From Paenarthrobacter sp. AR 02 (GTDB taxonomy: Bacteria; Actinomycetota; Actinomycetes; Actinomycetales; Micrococcaceae): a DNA stretch of 64,000 nt. Position 1 is the stretch's first letter; every line of letters begins with the position of its first letter. The stretch is taken from positions 186,001-250,000 of the forward strand of contig NZ_JAJUKH010000001.1 of NCBI RefSeq assembly GCF_021538675.1. The letters run 5' to 3'. The notes under the pieces are model-generated. The model ran no database searches. It saw only the letters and a program-made list of their open reading frames with translations, and was not told where the DNA came from. The translations under genes were made by a program, and so were the position numbers. Positions 16,940 through 25,005 of this stretch are shown piece after piece.

Positions 16940-17689
16940 ATGACATTAGAGCCCACGTCCGCTGCAATTATCCAGCTGGCGTGGGCTCGCCATTTAGGGC
17001 TCGACGACGACGCTTTCGCCACCGCCGCTGCCAGGCTCGCCTCTACCGGGGCTGCCCCGGGAGAACCTGCCCACAGAATCACCCGTGTGGACGAGGCCGC
17101 CCGCGACGTTGTGTTTCTGCGGTTGTTCGGGGTGTCAGCCCTGGTGGGACCGCAATGGGCACTGGACGCGGCAGCAGGGATCCCGGACACGGACCTCGCA
17201 CAGCATGTGACGCTGTTGACCCTCACCCGTTCACATGGGGGGCACGGACTGGGATCGTCGGCTTTGTTCTTCGCCGACGATCTGCCGCTCCAACAGCCCT
17301 CGGACGACCTCATGGTCTCGCCGGGCAACCCCGAAGCCATCCTCCTGGAAGGGCTGTGCCCTCCGGATGACGTGAACGAAGTGGGACTCCAAGGCCTTGA
17401 ACACCGGTTCACCATCATGAATCCGGCAGATGAGCAATCCACGCCTGTGGCCTGCGGAGCCTACTCCGAGTGGGAGGGGATACTGGCCGACATGGGTGTG
17501 CTGGTTGCTCCGCCATGGCGCCGGCGCGGCCTGGGAACACTGGCTGCTTCCATCGCCGCCCACGAAGCCCTCGCAGCTGGCCTTACGCTCCAATGGAAGT
17601 CCGACGTCAGCAACACCGGAGCACTTGCGATGGCCCGCCACCTTGGCTTCGCCACGGGCGGTCTCCACGCAAGCGTTCGGCTCGGCTGA
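16940..17689 (+). CDS. GNAT-family N-acetyltransferase
   Basis: 249 residues; the GNAT core is in the C-terminal third, with the acetyl-CoA loop VAPPWRRRGLGTLAASI (about residues 194-210) and the terminal SDVSNTGALAMARHLGFATGG. The N-terminal 150 residues resemble no domain I can name. Substrate unknown. The gene begins 17 bases after pfkA and is probably co-transcribed. Confidence 0.82.
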   Translation: MTLEPTSAAIIQLAWARHLGLDDDAFATAAARLASTGAAPGEPAHRITRVDEAARDVVFLRLFGVSALVGPQWALDAAAGIPDTDLAQHVTLLTLTRSHGGHGLGSSALFFADDLPLQQPSDDLMVSPGNPEAILLEGLCPPDDVNEVGLQGLEHRFTIMNPADEQSTPVACGAYSEWEGILADMGVLVAPPWRRRGLGTLAASIAAHEALAAGLTLQWKSDVSNTGALAMARHLGFATGGLHASVRLG

Positions 17690-17701
17690 CTCCTCGCGGA
17701 A

Positions 17702-17759
17702 GTTTTGTACAGCTGACGGCCCAAAGAAGCGCCAATGAGCACGTCAGCTGCACAAGAAC
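17702..17759. repeat. Inverted repeat between convergent GNAT and MFS genes
   Basis: TTGTACAGCTGACG (17705-17718) and CGTCAGCTGCACAA (17742-17755) are complementary at 13 of 14 positions, and outside them the match continues imperfectly. The 23-base loop carries no other structure. It fills the 77-base gap between the two convergent genes. Confidence 0.75.
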
Positions 17760-17766
17760 ACCACTG

Positions 17767-19287
17767 CTAGCTCTGGAGTTCGGCGTTCGCTTCCTCGGCT
17801 TGTGCAGGAGCCTTGCCACCCCAACCTGATACGGACTTCGGCTTCGCGAAGAACAACGCCACGATGGCGCCGACCAGGACGGCAAAGGCGGGCAGCAGGA
17901 TTGACTGGCTCATCGCCGTCGAGAATCCTGCGTGGAGGAAGTCCGGCAGGACGCCGCCCATGGACGCTTCGCCGGCCGGTGCACCGGCCGGTGCTGCCGG
18001 CAGTTCCGCGGCCAGGCGGGATTGGATCAAGGCAGCGATAGCGGCCGAACCCAGTACAGCGCCAATCTGGCGGGTGGTGTTGAAGACACCTGAACCAGCA
18101 CCAGCCTGGCGGGGATCCAGATTGCGTGTGGTGGCATTGGAGACCGGGCCCCAAATGAAGCCATTGGCAACACCCTGCAGAGCGCTCGGCAAAAGGAACA
18201 TCCAGATGGGCGTATCAGGACCCAGCAGGGACGCCGTCCAGAACAAGGCACCCGACAAGCACAGCAAGCCGAAGGCTGCGAACCACCGCGGGTTGGCACG
18301 GTCGATCAGCTTGCCCACGAACGGCGCCAGCGCACCGGAAATCACGGCCATGGGGATCATGAGCAGCGCCGACTGCGTAGGCGTCAGGCCGCGAACCGTC
18401 TGGTAGTAGAAGATAGTAGGCAACGGAAACGCGGTCACAGTAAAGCCAACGACCATGATGGTGGTGTTGCCCAGCGAGAAGTTCCGGTCCTTGAACAGGC
18501 CCAGCGGAAGCAATGGCTCACCGCCGCGGCGCTCAAGAATCCACTGCCATGCGACAAAGAGGGCCAGCACAACAAGTCCCGTGATGATGAGTCCCCACAC
18601 CGAAATGACACCGGAAACGGTGCCCCACTTGTAGGTCTGTCCCTCCTGGATACCAAAGACCAGCAGGAACATGCCCACGGCGGAAAGCAGCACGCCGACG
18701 ACGTCGAAGGTGTGGCTGTGCGTGGTCAGCTTCGGCACGAAACGGGTCACCAGGATGAAGGCGACGAGTCCGATGGGAACGTTGACGAAGAAGATCCACT
18801 CCCATCCGAGGCTGTCCACCAGGACACCACCGAGGATGGGGCCCACGAGGACTGCCATGCCTGCAGTGGCACCCCACAGGCCCATGGCGGCACCCCGACG
18901 GTCCGGCGGGAAGATCCTGGTGATGACGGCCATGGTCTGGGGTGTCATCATGGCAGCACCCAGCCCCTGGACTGCACGGGCGGCGATCAGCATGGTGACA
19001 TCACCCGAGAGGCCGCACCACAAGGAAGCCAGGGTGAACACCACCAGGCCAATCAGGTAGAGGTTTTTGGGACCGAACCGGTCACCCAACCTGCCGGTGA
19101 TCAGCAGGGGCACCGCATAGGCCAGCAAGTAGGCACTCGTGACCCAGATGACGGCGTTGATGTCGGTGTTGAGGCCCTCCATGATGCGCGGATTCGCGAC
19201 CGACACAATGGTGGTGTCGATGAGGATCATGAAGAACCCCACGACGAGTGACCACAGCGCGGGCCACGGTTTAGCTACGTTTTCCAA
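17767..19287 (-). CDS. MFS drug-efflux transporter (DHA2/EmrB-QacA type)
   Basis: About 506 residues with some 14 predicted membrane helices. The family signatures are present: FFMILIDTTIVSVANPRI in helix 1, GRLGDRFGPKNLYLIG in loop 2-3, and GPILGGVLVDSLGWEWIFFVNVPIG in the antiporter-motif C region of helix 5. Such pumps export toxic compounds with proton influx. I place the start at TTG 19287 because AAGGA stands five bases upstream; an ATG at 19338 would overlap the PadR gene by 68 bases. The upstream PadR repressor probably controls it. Confidence 0.9.
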   Translation of the reverse strand: MENVAKPWPALWSLVVGFFMILIDTTIVSVANPRIMEGLNTDINAVIWVTSAYLLAYAVPLLITGRLGDRFGPKNLYLIGLVVFTLASLWCGLSGDVTMLIAARAVQGLGAAMMTPQTMAVITRIFPPDRRGAAMGLWGATAGMAVLVGPILGGVLVDSLGWEWIFFVNVPIGLVAFILVTRFVPKLTTHSHTFDVVGVLLSAVGMFLLVFGIQEGQTYKWGTVSGVISVWGLIITGLVVLALFVAWQWILERRGGEPLLPLGLFKDRNFSLGNTTIMVVGFTVTAFPLPTIFYYQTVRGLTPTQSALLMIPMAVISGALAPFVGKLIDRANPRWFAAFGLLCLSGALFWTASLLGPDTPIWMFLLPSALQGVANGFIWGPVSNATTRNLDPRQAGAGSGVFNTTRQIGAVLGSAAIAALIQSRLAAELPAAPAGAPAGEASMGGVLPDFLHAGFSTAMSQSILLPAFAVLVGAIVALFFAKPKSVSGWGGKAPAQAEEANAELQS

Positions 19288-19900
19288 GGGATTCCTTAGG
19301 CTTGTTTGAAAGTTCGACAGGAGTTGGCCGGGGTTCATCCCAGGGCAGTTGCCCGCTGCTCAACTCCTCGAGGAGACCGCGGATCCACGCAATCTCCGTA
19401 CGGCGCATGGCCTGTTGGTACGAGATATCAATCCAGTACTTACGGTCCAGTCCTTTGCCAGTCACGACGTCCTCGGCATGGAGCAGGAAGTCGAGGTCGG
19501 CGGTGAGTGCCACCACCCGTTGTTCCAGCAATTCGGCCACCACCTGGGCCGGCAGGTGGTGGGCTTCGGCGATGGCGTGGGGGAAAACCGGATACTCATT
19601 GACGGGCGTAGACAGCATGGCCTGCAGCCGCGAGTCCAAGGCCTGGTGGCCGGCATCCGTAATCCGATACGTCGTCCGCTCGGGCCGGTTACCTTCCCGC
19701 TCGGTTCCGGTGGCCTCCACGAGTCCGTTTTCCTCGAGGCGGCCGACCGAGTGGTACAGCGTACCCGGACGAACCTTGACCAGCCGGTCTTCATGGCGGG
19801 CCATGAGCAGCTGGTACATCTCGTAGGGATGCATTGGCCCTTCGGCCAGAAGAGCCAACGACGCCACACCGAGTGGCGTCAATTCTGCAGCTTTGGGCAT
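19271..19900 (-). CDS. PadR-family transcriptional regulator
   Basis: 209 residues. The N-terminal winged helix reads LTPLGVASLALLAEGPMHPYEMYQLL and RPGTLYHSVGRLEENGLV, typical of PadR; a C-terminal helical dimerisation domain (Vir_C-like) follows, ending in WIRGLLEELSSGQLPW. ATG 19900 is preceded by GGGGAAGG; another in-frame ATG at 19918 is less well placed. The gene overlaps the start of the MFS efflux gene by 17 bases, so the pair forms a regulator-pump operon. A perfect palindrome upstream (19932-19951) is a likely autoregulatory operator. Confidence 0.93.
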   Translation of the reverse strand: MPKAAELTPLGVASLALLAEGPMHPYEMYQLLMARHEDRLVKVRPGTLYHSVGRLEENGLVEATGTEREGNRPERTTYRITDAGHQALDSRLQAMLSTPVNEYPVFPHAIAEAHHLPAQVVAELLEQRVVALTADLDFLLHAEDVVTGKGLDRKYWIDISYQQAMRRTEIAWIRGLLEELSSGQLPWDEPRPTPVELSNKPKESLGKRS

Positions 19901-19931
19901 CCAGCGCCTTCCCCTCATATATTCCACAACA

Positions 19932-19951
19932 ACTATTCCACGTGGAATAGT
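19932..19951. promoter_or_regulatory. Predicted PadR operator
   Basis: Perfect 20-base palindrome ACTATTCCACGTGGAATAGT, 32 bases upstream of the padR start. A further half-site TATTCCAC lies at 19920-19927. PadR proteins usually bind such palindromes and repress their own operon. Confidence 0.7.
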
Positions 19952-20003
19952 AGGGCGCAAGAAGGCCCGGCCGCCATGGCGACCGGGCCGTTCTAGTGGT
20001 GGT

Positions 20004-20414
20004 TCAGCCCAGGAGTGCCAGAATCTCCGCCCGGGCAAACATCGCGGCAGCCTCGCGGGCGGTGGGCCGACCGGCGTCGGGGTCCGCACCCGCATCCAGC
20101 AGGACCCGTGCGACGCTGGTGTAGCCCTTGAAAACAGCGCCGGCAAGTGGGGTCTGGCCGCGGTCGTTGGCCGCATTGACGTCAGCGCCGTGATGGAGGA
20201 TCAGCTGCACGGCCTCGTCGTGGCCGTGGTAGGCGGCCAGCATTAAGAGGGAATCCCCTGCGGCATTGGTCAGGTTCGCCGGAGCACCGGCATCCAAGTA
20301 GCCCCTCAGTAAGTCCGTGTTTCCTTCACGGGCAGCATCGAACAGAGCGTGGGCGAGTGCCAAGGCGTCGTCGTCTGCGCCGCCCTCGGTACCGGCGTTG
20401 GTGGGTTGGCTCAT
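20004..20414 (-). CDS. Ankyrin-repeat protein
   Basis: 136 residues with about three ankyrin repeats (LFDAAREGNTDLLRGYLDAGA, SLLMLAAYHGHDEAVQLILHHGADVN, TPLAGAVFKGYTSVARVLLDAGADPD). No catalytic domain and no signal peptide; a cytoplasmic protein-binding role is likely. The ATG overlaps the upstream YgfZ stop (ATGA at 20411-20414), so the two are translationally coupled. Confidence 0.9.
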   Translation of the reverse strand: MSQPTNAGTEGGADDDALALAHALFDAAREGNTDLLRGYLDAGAPANLTNAAGDSLLMLAAYHGHDEAVQLILHHGADVNAANDRGQTPLAGAVFKGYTSVARVLLDAGADPDAGRPTAREAAAMFARAEILALLG

Positions 20415-21496
20415 CGGTGGGGTCCCTTCAGGAATCCGGTCTGGCGCCCGACGACCTGGCCGGCGTCGGGGGCGACGATCACTTCCTGGGCAGCGGTGTA
20501 AGACTCGTCACCGTCCATCACTGTCAGGGCTTCTTCAGCCGACACTGACCGCTTGATGACAGCCAAGGCCACTGGCCCCATTTCGAAGTGCTGCGCCACA
20601 GATGTCAGGGTACCCACCTTGCGTTCCCCGGCAAATACGACACTGCCGACTGCCGGCAACGTGTGCTGCGAACCGTCCAACTGCAGGAACACGAGGCGCC
20701 GCGGCGGGTGCCCCAGGTTATGGACCCGCGCGATGGTCTCCTGGCCCTTGTAGCAGCCCTTGTTCAAATGGACGGAGGTGCGGAGGAGATCCAATTCGTG
20801 GGGAATGGTCTTCTCGTCAGTCTCAGCGCCAAGCCTCGGCCGCCACGCAGCAACACGGAGGGCATCCGCGGCCATCGCGCCCGCCAACGGCAGACCATCC
20901 ACGGCGTGTTCCAGCTCAGCGGACGGCACCAGGTACTCGAACCAGGGCCGCTCGAGGCCCGGGTGGGACTCCTCCGGGACGATGCTGTAGGCATAGCCGC
21001 CCGGGCTGACATGCGGCCACGGATCTTCCCACACCAGGCTCGACGACAACTGCTCTACGGGCTTGGTAGCACCCACCACCGCCCACTGCTCAGAGACGTC
21101 ATCGATGTCGACACGGAGCATGAACTTCATCTTGTTCAGCCACTCGGCCAAGGGACCTGCTTCTGCCGCCTCGACGATCAGCCAAGTGGTCGCGCCGTCG
21201 TCAATGACCCGGGCATCAAATTCAATGCGGCCTTGGACACTGAGGAGCAGCAACTCGCTTGAGACGCCGGCCTGCAGATTGGTGAGCTGCTGCGACGACA
21301 GCGTGTTGAGCCAGCTGAGCCGGTCCGGGCCGGACACAGTCACCACCCCGCGATGCGAGAGATCGACGACGGCGGTTCCGGTCGCCAGGGCGCGCTGCTC
21401 CCGCAGGGGTTCACCGTAATGCGCTGCGACACCGGCGTCGAGGCCGGTATCTTCGACCGCGCCAGGGCGCGACAACAGGGGGCTCTTGTAAGTCAT
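20411..21496 (-). CDS. ygfZ: YgfZ/GcvT-like folate-binding protein
   Basis: 361 residues from the ATG at 21496 (MTYKSPLL). The conserved YgfZ motif KGCYKGQE with its cysteine is present in LNKGCYKGQETIARV, followed by HPPRRLVFLQLDG. YgfZ uses tetrahydrofolate and helps repair or assemble certain iron-sulfur enzymes. An in-frame ORF extends upstream to 21607, but its sequence is unlike the family. Coupled to the ankyrin gene downstream. Related aminomethyltransferase GcvT has a different signature, so YgfZ is preferred. Confidence 0.9.
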   Translation of the reverse strand: MTYKSPLLSRPGAVEDTGLDAGVAAHYGEPLREQRALATGTAVVDLSHRGVVTVSGPDRLSWLNTLSSQQLTNLQAGVSSELLLLSVQGRIEFDARVIDDGATTWLIVEAAEAGPLAEWLNKMKFMLRVDIDDVSEQWAVVGATKPVEQLSSSLVWEDPWPHVSPGGYAYSIVPEESHPGLERPWFEYLVPSAELEHAVDGLPLAGAMAADALRVAAWRPRLGAETDEKTIPHELDLLRTSVHLNKGCYKGQETIARVHNLGHPPRRLVFLQLDGSQHTLPAVGSVVFAGERKVGTLTSVAQHFEMGPVALAVIKRSVSAEEALTVMDGDESYTAAQEVIVAPDAGQVVGRQTGFLKGPHR

Positions 21497-21518
21497 ATGT
21501 AGTAGAAGTCCTTGCGGC

Positions 21519-22241
21519 TTAGCGGTATTCCGGATTCTCGAAATCAAAACGGGTGCCGGCTTTCCACTCCGCCGGAAGGTTGCCGTACGCGGGGATCCCG
21601 CCGGCATCCCGAAGGATCTTGGCCATGTGCAGGAGGTTCCACGTCATGAACGTGGTGTTCCTGTTGGTGAAATCACTCTCGGGGCCACCCGATCCTTCGT
21701 CCAGGTAGCTGGGGCCCGGACCCACGGGACCGATCCACCCGGCGTCGGCCTGGGGCGGGATCGTGAAGCCGACGTGCTGGAGGCTGTACAGCACGTTCAT
21801 GGCGCAGTGCTTGATACCGTCTTCGTTGCCAGTGATGAGGCAACCGCCGACTTTCGGGTAGAACGCCCACTGGCCCTTGCTGTTCAACTCGCCGGAATGG
21901 GCATACAGGCGTTCGATCAGCTTCTTGGTCTGCGATGAATTGTCACCCAGCCAAATAGGACCGGCAACCACCACAATGTCGGCATCCCGCACTGCGGGGT
22001 AGAGCTCGGGCCATTCGTCCGTCGCCCAACCATGTTCCCGCATGTCCGGGTAGACGCCGCTGGCGATGTCGTGGTCCACCGTGCGGATGAGGGTGGTGGA
22101 AACGCCCTGCTTTTCCATGATGGCGCGGCTGATGCTGATCAGGCCATCGGTATTGCTCAACTGCGGCGAAGGCTTAAGGGTGCCATTGAAGAAGACGGCC
22201 TTCAGGCCCTCGTAGCCCTGGGGCTTGAGGTTGGTGTTCAC
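21519..22241 (-). CDS. Flavodoxin-fold NADPH-dependent FMN reductase-like protein
   Basis: 240 residues with a flavodoxin-like Rossmann fold: KAVFFNGTLKPSPQLSNTDGLIS supplies the phosphate loop and VVVAGPIWLGDNSSQTKKLIERL the flavin region, matching the NADPH-dependent FMN reductase/flavodoxin family. The physiological substrate is unknown. It stands alone between YgfZ and the nitrobindin-like gene, all three on the minus strand. Confidence 0.85.
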   Translation of the reverse strand: MNTNLKPQGYEGLKAVFFNGTLKPSPQLSNTDGLISISRAIMEKQGVSTTLIRTVDHDIASGVYPDMREHGWATDEWPELYPAVRDADIVVVAGPIWLGDNSSQTKKLIERLYAHSGELNSKGQWAFYPKVGGCLITGNEDGIKHCAMNVLYSLQHVGFTIPPQADAGWIGPVGPGPSYLDEGSGGPESDFTNRNTTFMTWNLLHMAKILRDAGGIPAYGNLPAEWKAGTRFDFENPEYR

Positions 22242-22282
22242 TATCTGCTCCTTTTGCTGGTTGCTGGGCGGAACGTACAGTG

Positions 22283-22315
22283 AGACCTCTTGTCAGGAAG
22301 ACCTCTTGTCAGGAA
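22283..22315. repeat. Exact tandem duplication of 16 bp
   Basis: AGACCTCTTGTCAGGAA occurs at 22283-22299 and again at 22299-22315, sharing one base. The second copy contains the stop codon of the downstream FABP-like gene. Confidence 0.9.
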
Positions 22316-22908
22316 ACCCTGTTGAGGAAAGCCGAGGCGTGCGCTTCGAGGGCCTTGCCACTGGCAGCAACATCCCAGCGCCATAGCAGGTTGCCATCAA
22401 CCAGGCCAAAGATCCGGGTAGCTGCGGTGTACTCCTTGGAATGGCTCCCGCGCATCACCATGTCGGTGCTGAGCTGGATCTGGGGCCCCTTGATCTGGCC
22501 ATAGTAGAGCTCGGTGATGCCACCGGGATGAGCAATCGACACCGAGATGTCGAAGCCGCCGTCGTCGTTCCGGCGCTCCTCCACCTCGTCCGCGGTCTTG
22601 AGCACAGGAACGATGTCGGCCGGAATCAGTCCCGGGCCGCCGTCGCCCTCTTCAAGCTTTCGCTCCAAGGCCCAGAAACCCGTCTCAACCGTCAACGGGC
22701 GCAGCTTTGCGCCGGCGTCGTCACTGAGCCAGGTTTCGGCCCTGTACTGCAAGTACGGAAGGCCGTTGTGGGTGAAGGAGACATGCTGGACGAAGTGCTC
22801 GGAATCCTCGTCTCCACTGCCTAGCCGTCCACGGCCTTCCCACTCACCAATGAGCCAGGAAAGGGGGACGAGTTCAGGCGTCAGGTCAGTTGGGATCTCA
22901 ATAGGCAC
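22309..22908 (-). CDS. FABP-like/nitrobindin-type protein (DUF1794)
   Basis: 199 residues. The early motif LIGEWEGRGRLG is the hallmark of the nitrobindin/FABP-like beta-barrel family; the rest is predicted to form a lipocalin-like ten-stranded barrel, with a His pair (EHFVQHVSFTH) that may bind heme. Heme-binding members interact with nitric oxide; whether this one binds heme cannot be seen here. The gene lies upstream of the flavodoxin gene and downstream of two membrane protein genes, possibly in one transcript. Confidence 0.85.
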   Translation of the reverse strand: MPIEIPTDLTPELVPLSWLIGEWEGRGRLGSGDEDSEHFVQHVSFTHNGLPYLQYRAETWLSDDAGAKLRPLTVETGFWALERKLEEGDGGPGLIPADIVPVLKTADEVEERRNDDGGFDISVSIAHPGGITELYYGQIKGPQIQLSTDMVMRGSHSKEYTAATRIFGLVDGNLLWRWDVAASGKALEAHASAFLNRVS

Positions 22909-22944
22909 AGCGGCAACCTTGCTGGGACTGCAGGACCAAAGGTC

Positions 22945-23058
22945 CTACTTCTGTCCCTGGAACAGACGGTATACGACATAGCCGGCAAACCATGCCATCG
23001 CGACACTTGCCAGGCCGAGGAGAACGAGGAAGAAGATTTCATATGCGAGAACAGACAT
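22945..23058 (-). CDS. 37-residue membrane protein
   Basis: A short gene reading MSVLAYEIFFLVLLGLASVA then a second hydrophobic half (MAWFAGYVVYRLF) and the tail QGQK. One membrane helix spans most of it. AGGATGGC is well placed upstream of the ATG, and it starts 16 bases after the stop of the larger membrane protein gene, so the two are likely co-translated. No family recognised. Confidence 0.7.
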   Translation of the reverse strand: MSVLAYEIFFLVLLGLASVAMAWFAGYVVYRLFQGQK

Positions 23059-23074
23059 GATGCCATCCTAACCG

Positions 23075-23809
23075 TTAGTAGATGAGAAGTTTGTCGATGA
23101 AGTAAGCCAAGGCGCCCACGGCCCATACGGGTGCGACACCCATGCCAATCGCGGCAGCAAGATTAAGCCGGCCGCGCCGCAACGTGGTCATCCGCCGGAA
23201 GCTGACCAGCACCGATCCGACGACGACACCCACCAGCGCTGCGGGAAGCACTGCGATGTCCGAGAAGACAAGGCCGGCCAACGGACCCATCAGGGCCGCC
23301 ATGACCACGCCGAGCGGGGCCACGATACGGTCAGGCCAACGGATGATTCCCACCAGCAGGGCAACCGCAGCGCTCAGCCCTGCCACGAGGACCATTTCCT
23401 TGACCCCGTTGAAACGGGCACCGGCAATCCAGCCTGCGCCGAGGCAGTTCAGGAGGACGCCGGCGCAGCAGCCAAGGGTCGACTCGAGGCGTTGGGCCTG
23501 GCCCGTGCCCCGGACAAGCTGGACAACGAAAACTGCCATGACGCCCAAAGCCACGAAAGCGGGCGTGCCATCAAGGAAACCCGGTGCCGGCATGTAAGCC
23601 GCGGCCACAGCCGACCCCACACCCGAAAGCCCAATGACGGCAGCCAGGGTCTTCTTGGCCGGAACTGCCAGGAAATGCGGCCACCCGATGCCCACGGCTG
23701 CAGAGGCCACGATGCCCACGCCCACCATGGCTTCCCGGGAAACGAAGGTGCTGGCCACGATGGCTGCGAGCGCCACGAGTCCGAATACCCCGATGCTCCA
23801 AGACTTCAC
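23075..23809 (-). CDS. Multi-span membrane protein of unknown function
   Basis: 244 residues with about seven or eight predicted membrane helices and almost no soluble domain (helices near 6-24, 30-44, 57-72, 83-101, 111-127, 139-156, 164-188 and 222-238). A short basic loop (RRMTTLRRGRLN) precedes the final helices. I recognise no specific family. It heads a minus-strand run with a tiny membrane protein and the FABP-like gene, and is divergent from glnR. Confidence 0.8.
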   Translation of the reverse strand: MKSWSIGVFGLVALAAIVASTFVSREAMVGVGIVASAAVGIGWPHFLAVPAKKTLAAVIGLSGVGSAVAAAYMPAPGFLDGTPAFVALGVMAVFVVQLVRGTGQAQRLESTLGCCAGVLLNCLGAGWIAGARFNGVKEMVLVAGLSAAVALLVGIIRWPDRIVAPLGVVMAALMGPLAGLVFSDIAVLPAALVGVVVGSVLVSFRRMTTLRRGRLNLAAAIGMGVAPVWAVGALAYFIDKLLIY

Positions 23810-24070
23810 TGTGTGCCGACCTCAATCCGATGCGCCTTACGACCTCTCGACAATCCTGCCTTAACCCAGGCCAATATGTCGTAATTCCGCCCCCTGCCCG
23901 TCACGAATCCCTGTCTGGCCGGGCCCAGGTGGGTATACTCAGACTTCAACGGCGCACAGTGTATGCCTTGATCCCGTTACAACGGGAAGAGGCGGCCTGC
24001 GTGCTGTGACCGACCGGTGAGACTCCGGTTTCGACGCCCGATGATGCGCGTAAAGCCCATTGGAGGAACT
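23810..24070 (+). promoter_or_regulatory. glnR promoter and structured leader
   Basis: A TATACT -10 box at 23934-23939 (the -35 is poor) would start an RNA near 23946 with a leader of about 125 bases. The leader can form nested pairings: CACAG/CTGTG outside, GCCTT/AAGAGGC, and the perfect inner hairpin CCCGT-TACA-ACGGG (around 23971-23986), then ACCGG/CCGGT around TGAGACT. It matches no riboswitch class I can name. Confidence 0.5.
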
Positions 24071-24769
24071 ATGTCGCACATCCTGCTCCTAACGAACAGC
24101 ACCGGCTCTTCGGTGGACATTCTGCCTGCCTTGGAACTGTTGAACCACCGTGTGCACATCCTCCCGGCGGAACCCACAGCCTTGCTGGAAACCGATCCCA
24201 CGGACATCGTCTTCCTGGATGCCCGTAAAGACCTGGTGGGTGCCCGCTCCCTGACCCAGTTGCTGAAGGCCACCGGCCTCAGCGCACCCCTGATGCTGAT
24301 CCTCACCGAAGGCGGCATGGCTGCCGTCTCGTCTGCGTGGGCTGTTGATGACATCGTGCTGGACTCCGCGGGACCGGCCGAGGTCGAGGCCCGCATCCGC
24401 CTGGCCATGGCTCGGGCCGTCACCGGCGAAGAGGAAACCCAGACAGAGATCCGGGCGGCCGGCGTCGTTATTGATGAGGCGAGCTACACAGCGCGCGTCA
24501 ACGGCCAACCGCTCAACCTGACCTTCAAGGAGTTCGAACTCCTTAAGTACCTGGCACAGCACCCAGGGCGCGTGTTTACCCGCCAACAGCTGCTGACCGA
24601 AGTGTGGGGCTACGACTACTACGGGGGCACCCGGACTGTGGACGTCCACATCCGGCGCCTTCGCGCCAAGTTGGGCGTGGACCACGAAAACCTGATCAGC
24701 ACCGTCCGCAACGTCGGCTACCGGCTGACGTTGGTTCGCCTTCCCGACGACGAACTCTCCGAAGCCTGA
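24071..24769 (+). CDS. glnR: GlnR-type global nitrogen regulator
   Basis: 232 residues: a degenerate receiver domain and an OmpR-type winged helix ([26 protein letters not shown]...[17 protein letters not shown]). The receiver closely resembles actinobacterial GlnR, including [16 protein letters not shown] and [15 protein letters not shown], and the DAR triplet at Asp50-Arg52 corresponds to the charge pair of phosphorylation-independent GlnR. GlnR controls ammonium and glutamine metabolism genes. ATG 24071 follows GGAGGAACT. No partner kinase lies nearby, as expected for this orphan regulator. Confidence 0.9.
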   Translation: MSHILLLTNSTGSSVDILPALELLNHRVHILPAEPTALLETDPTDIVFLDARKDLVGARSLTQLLKATGLSAPLMLILTEGGMAAVSSAWAVDDIVLDSAGPAEVEARIRLAMARAVTGEEETQTEIRAAGVVIDEASYTARVNGQPLNLTFKEFELLKYLAQHPGRVFTRQQLLTEVWGYDYYGGTRTVDVHIRRLRAKLGVDHENLISTVRNVGYRLTLVRLPDDELSEA

Positions 24770-24796
24770 GCACGTTTTGATGCGGACCTGATACAG

Positions 24797-24830
24797 AAAA
24801 GGCCGGAATCCCTGCGGATTCCAGCCTTTT
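24797..24830 (+). terminator. Intrinsic terminator after glnR
   Basis: AAAAGGC...GGAATCC pairs with GGATTCC...GCCTTTT around a CTGC loop. It is symmetrical (A-tract and T-tract) and would work on the plus strand. Confidence 0.85.
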
Positions 24831-25005
24831 CCTTGCTCTGTTGTGGAGGACATACGGGTCGAACGTATCGAGGCCACCCCACTGGTGGATCCCCCTCGCG
24901 TTCACTGCTGCGGGCTACCGCAAAGCCGAACGAGATATAGAGACTATCCCTGTTTAGCGGTTACTTCAAATCCCGCTGTTTGCCCGTGGCGTATAGCCTT
25001 GCATC
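24831..25005. other. Intergenic region upstream of mshD
   Basis: No gene. It must carry the mshD promoter; I see no convincing -35/-10 pair. A minus-strand stretch at 24846-24867 looks like a tRNA T-arm (ATACG-TTCGACC-CGTAT) followed by GTCCTCC, but no matching remaining tRNA is present. Confidence 0.4.

Noticed and set aside
23981-24045. Cobalamin riboswitch in the glnR leader
   Set aside because: GGTGAGACTCCGG is similar, but the conserved GCCACTG segment and B12 box spacing are missing, and the downstream gene is not B12-related.
24846-24867. tRNA-like T-arm and acceptor half on the minus strand after glnR
   Set aside because: A five-pair T-stem and GTCCTCC are present, but no D-arm, anticodon arm or matching 5' acceptor (GGAGGAC) at tRNA distance; treated as chance.
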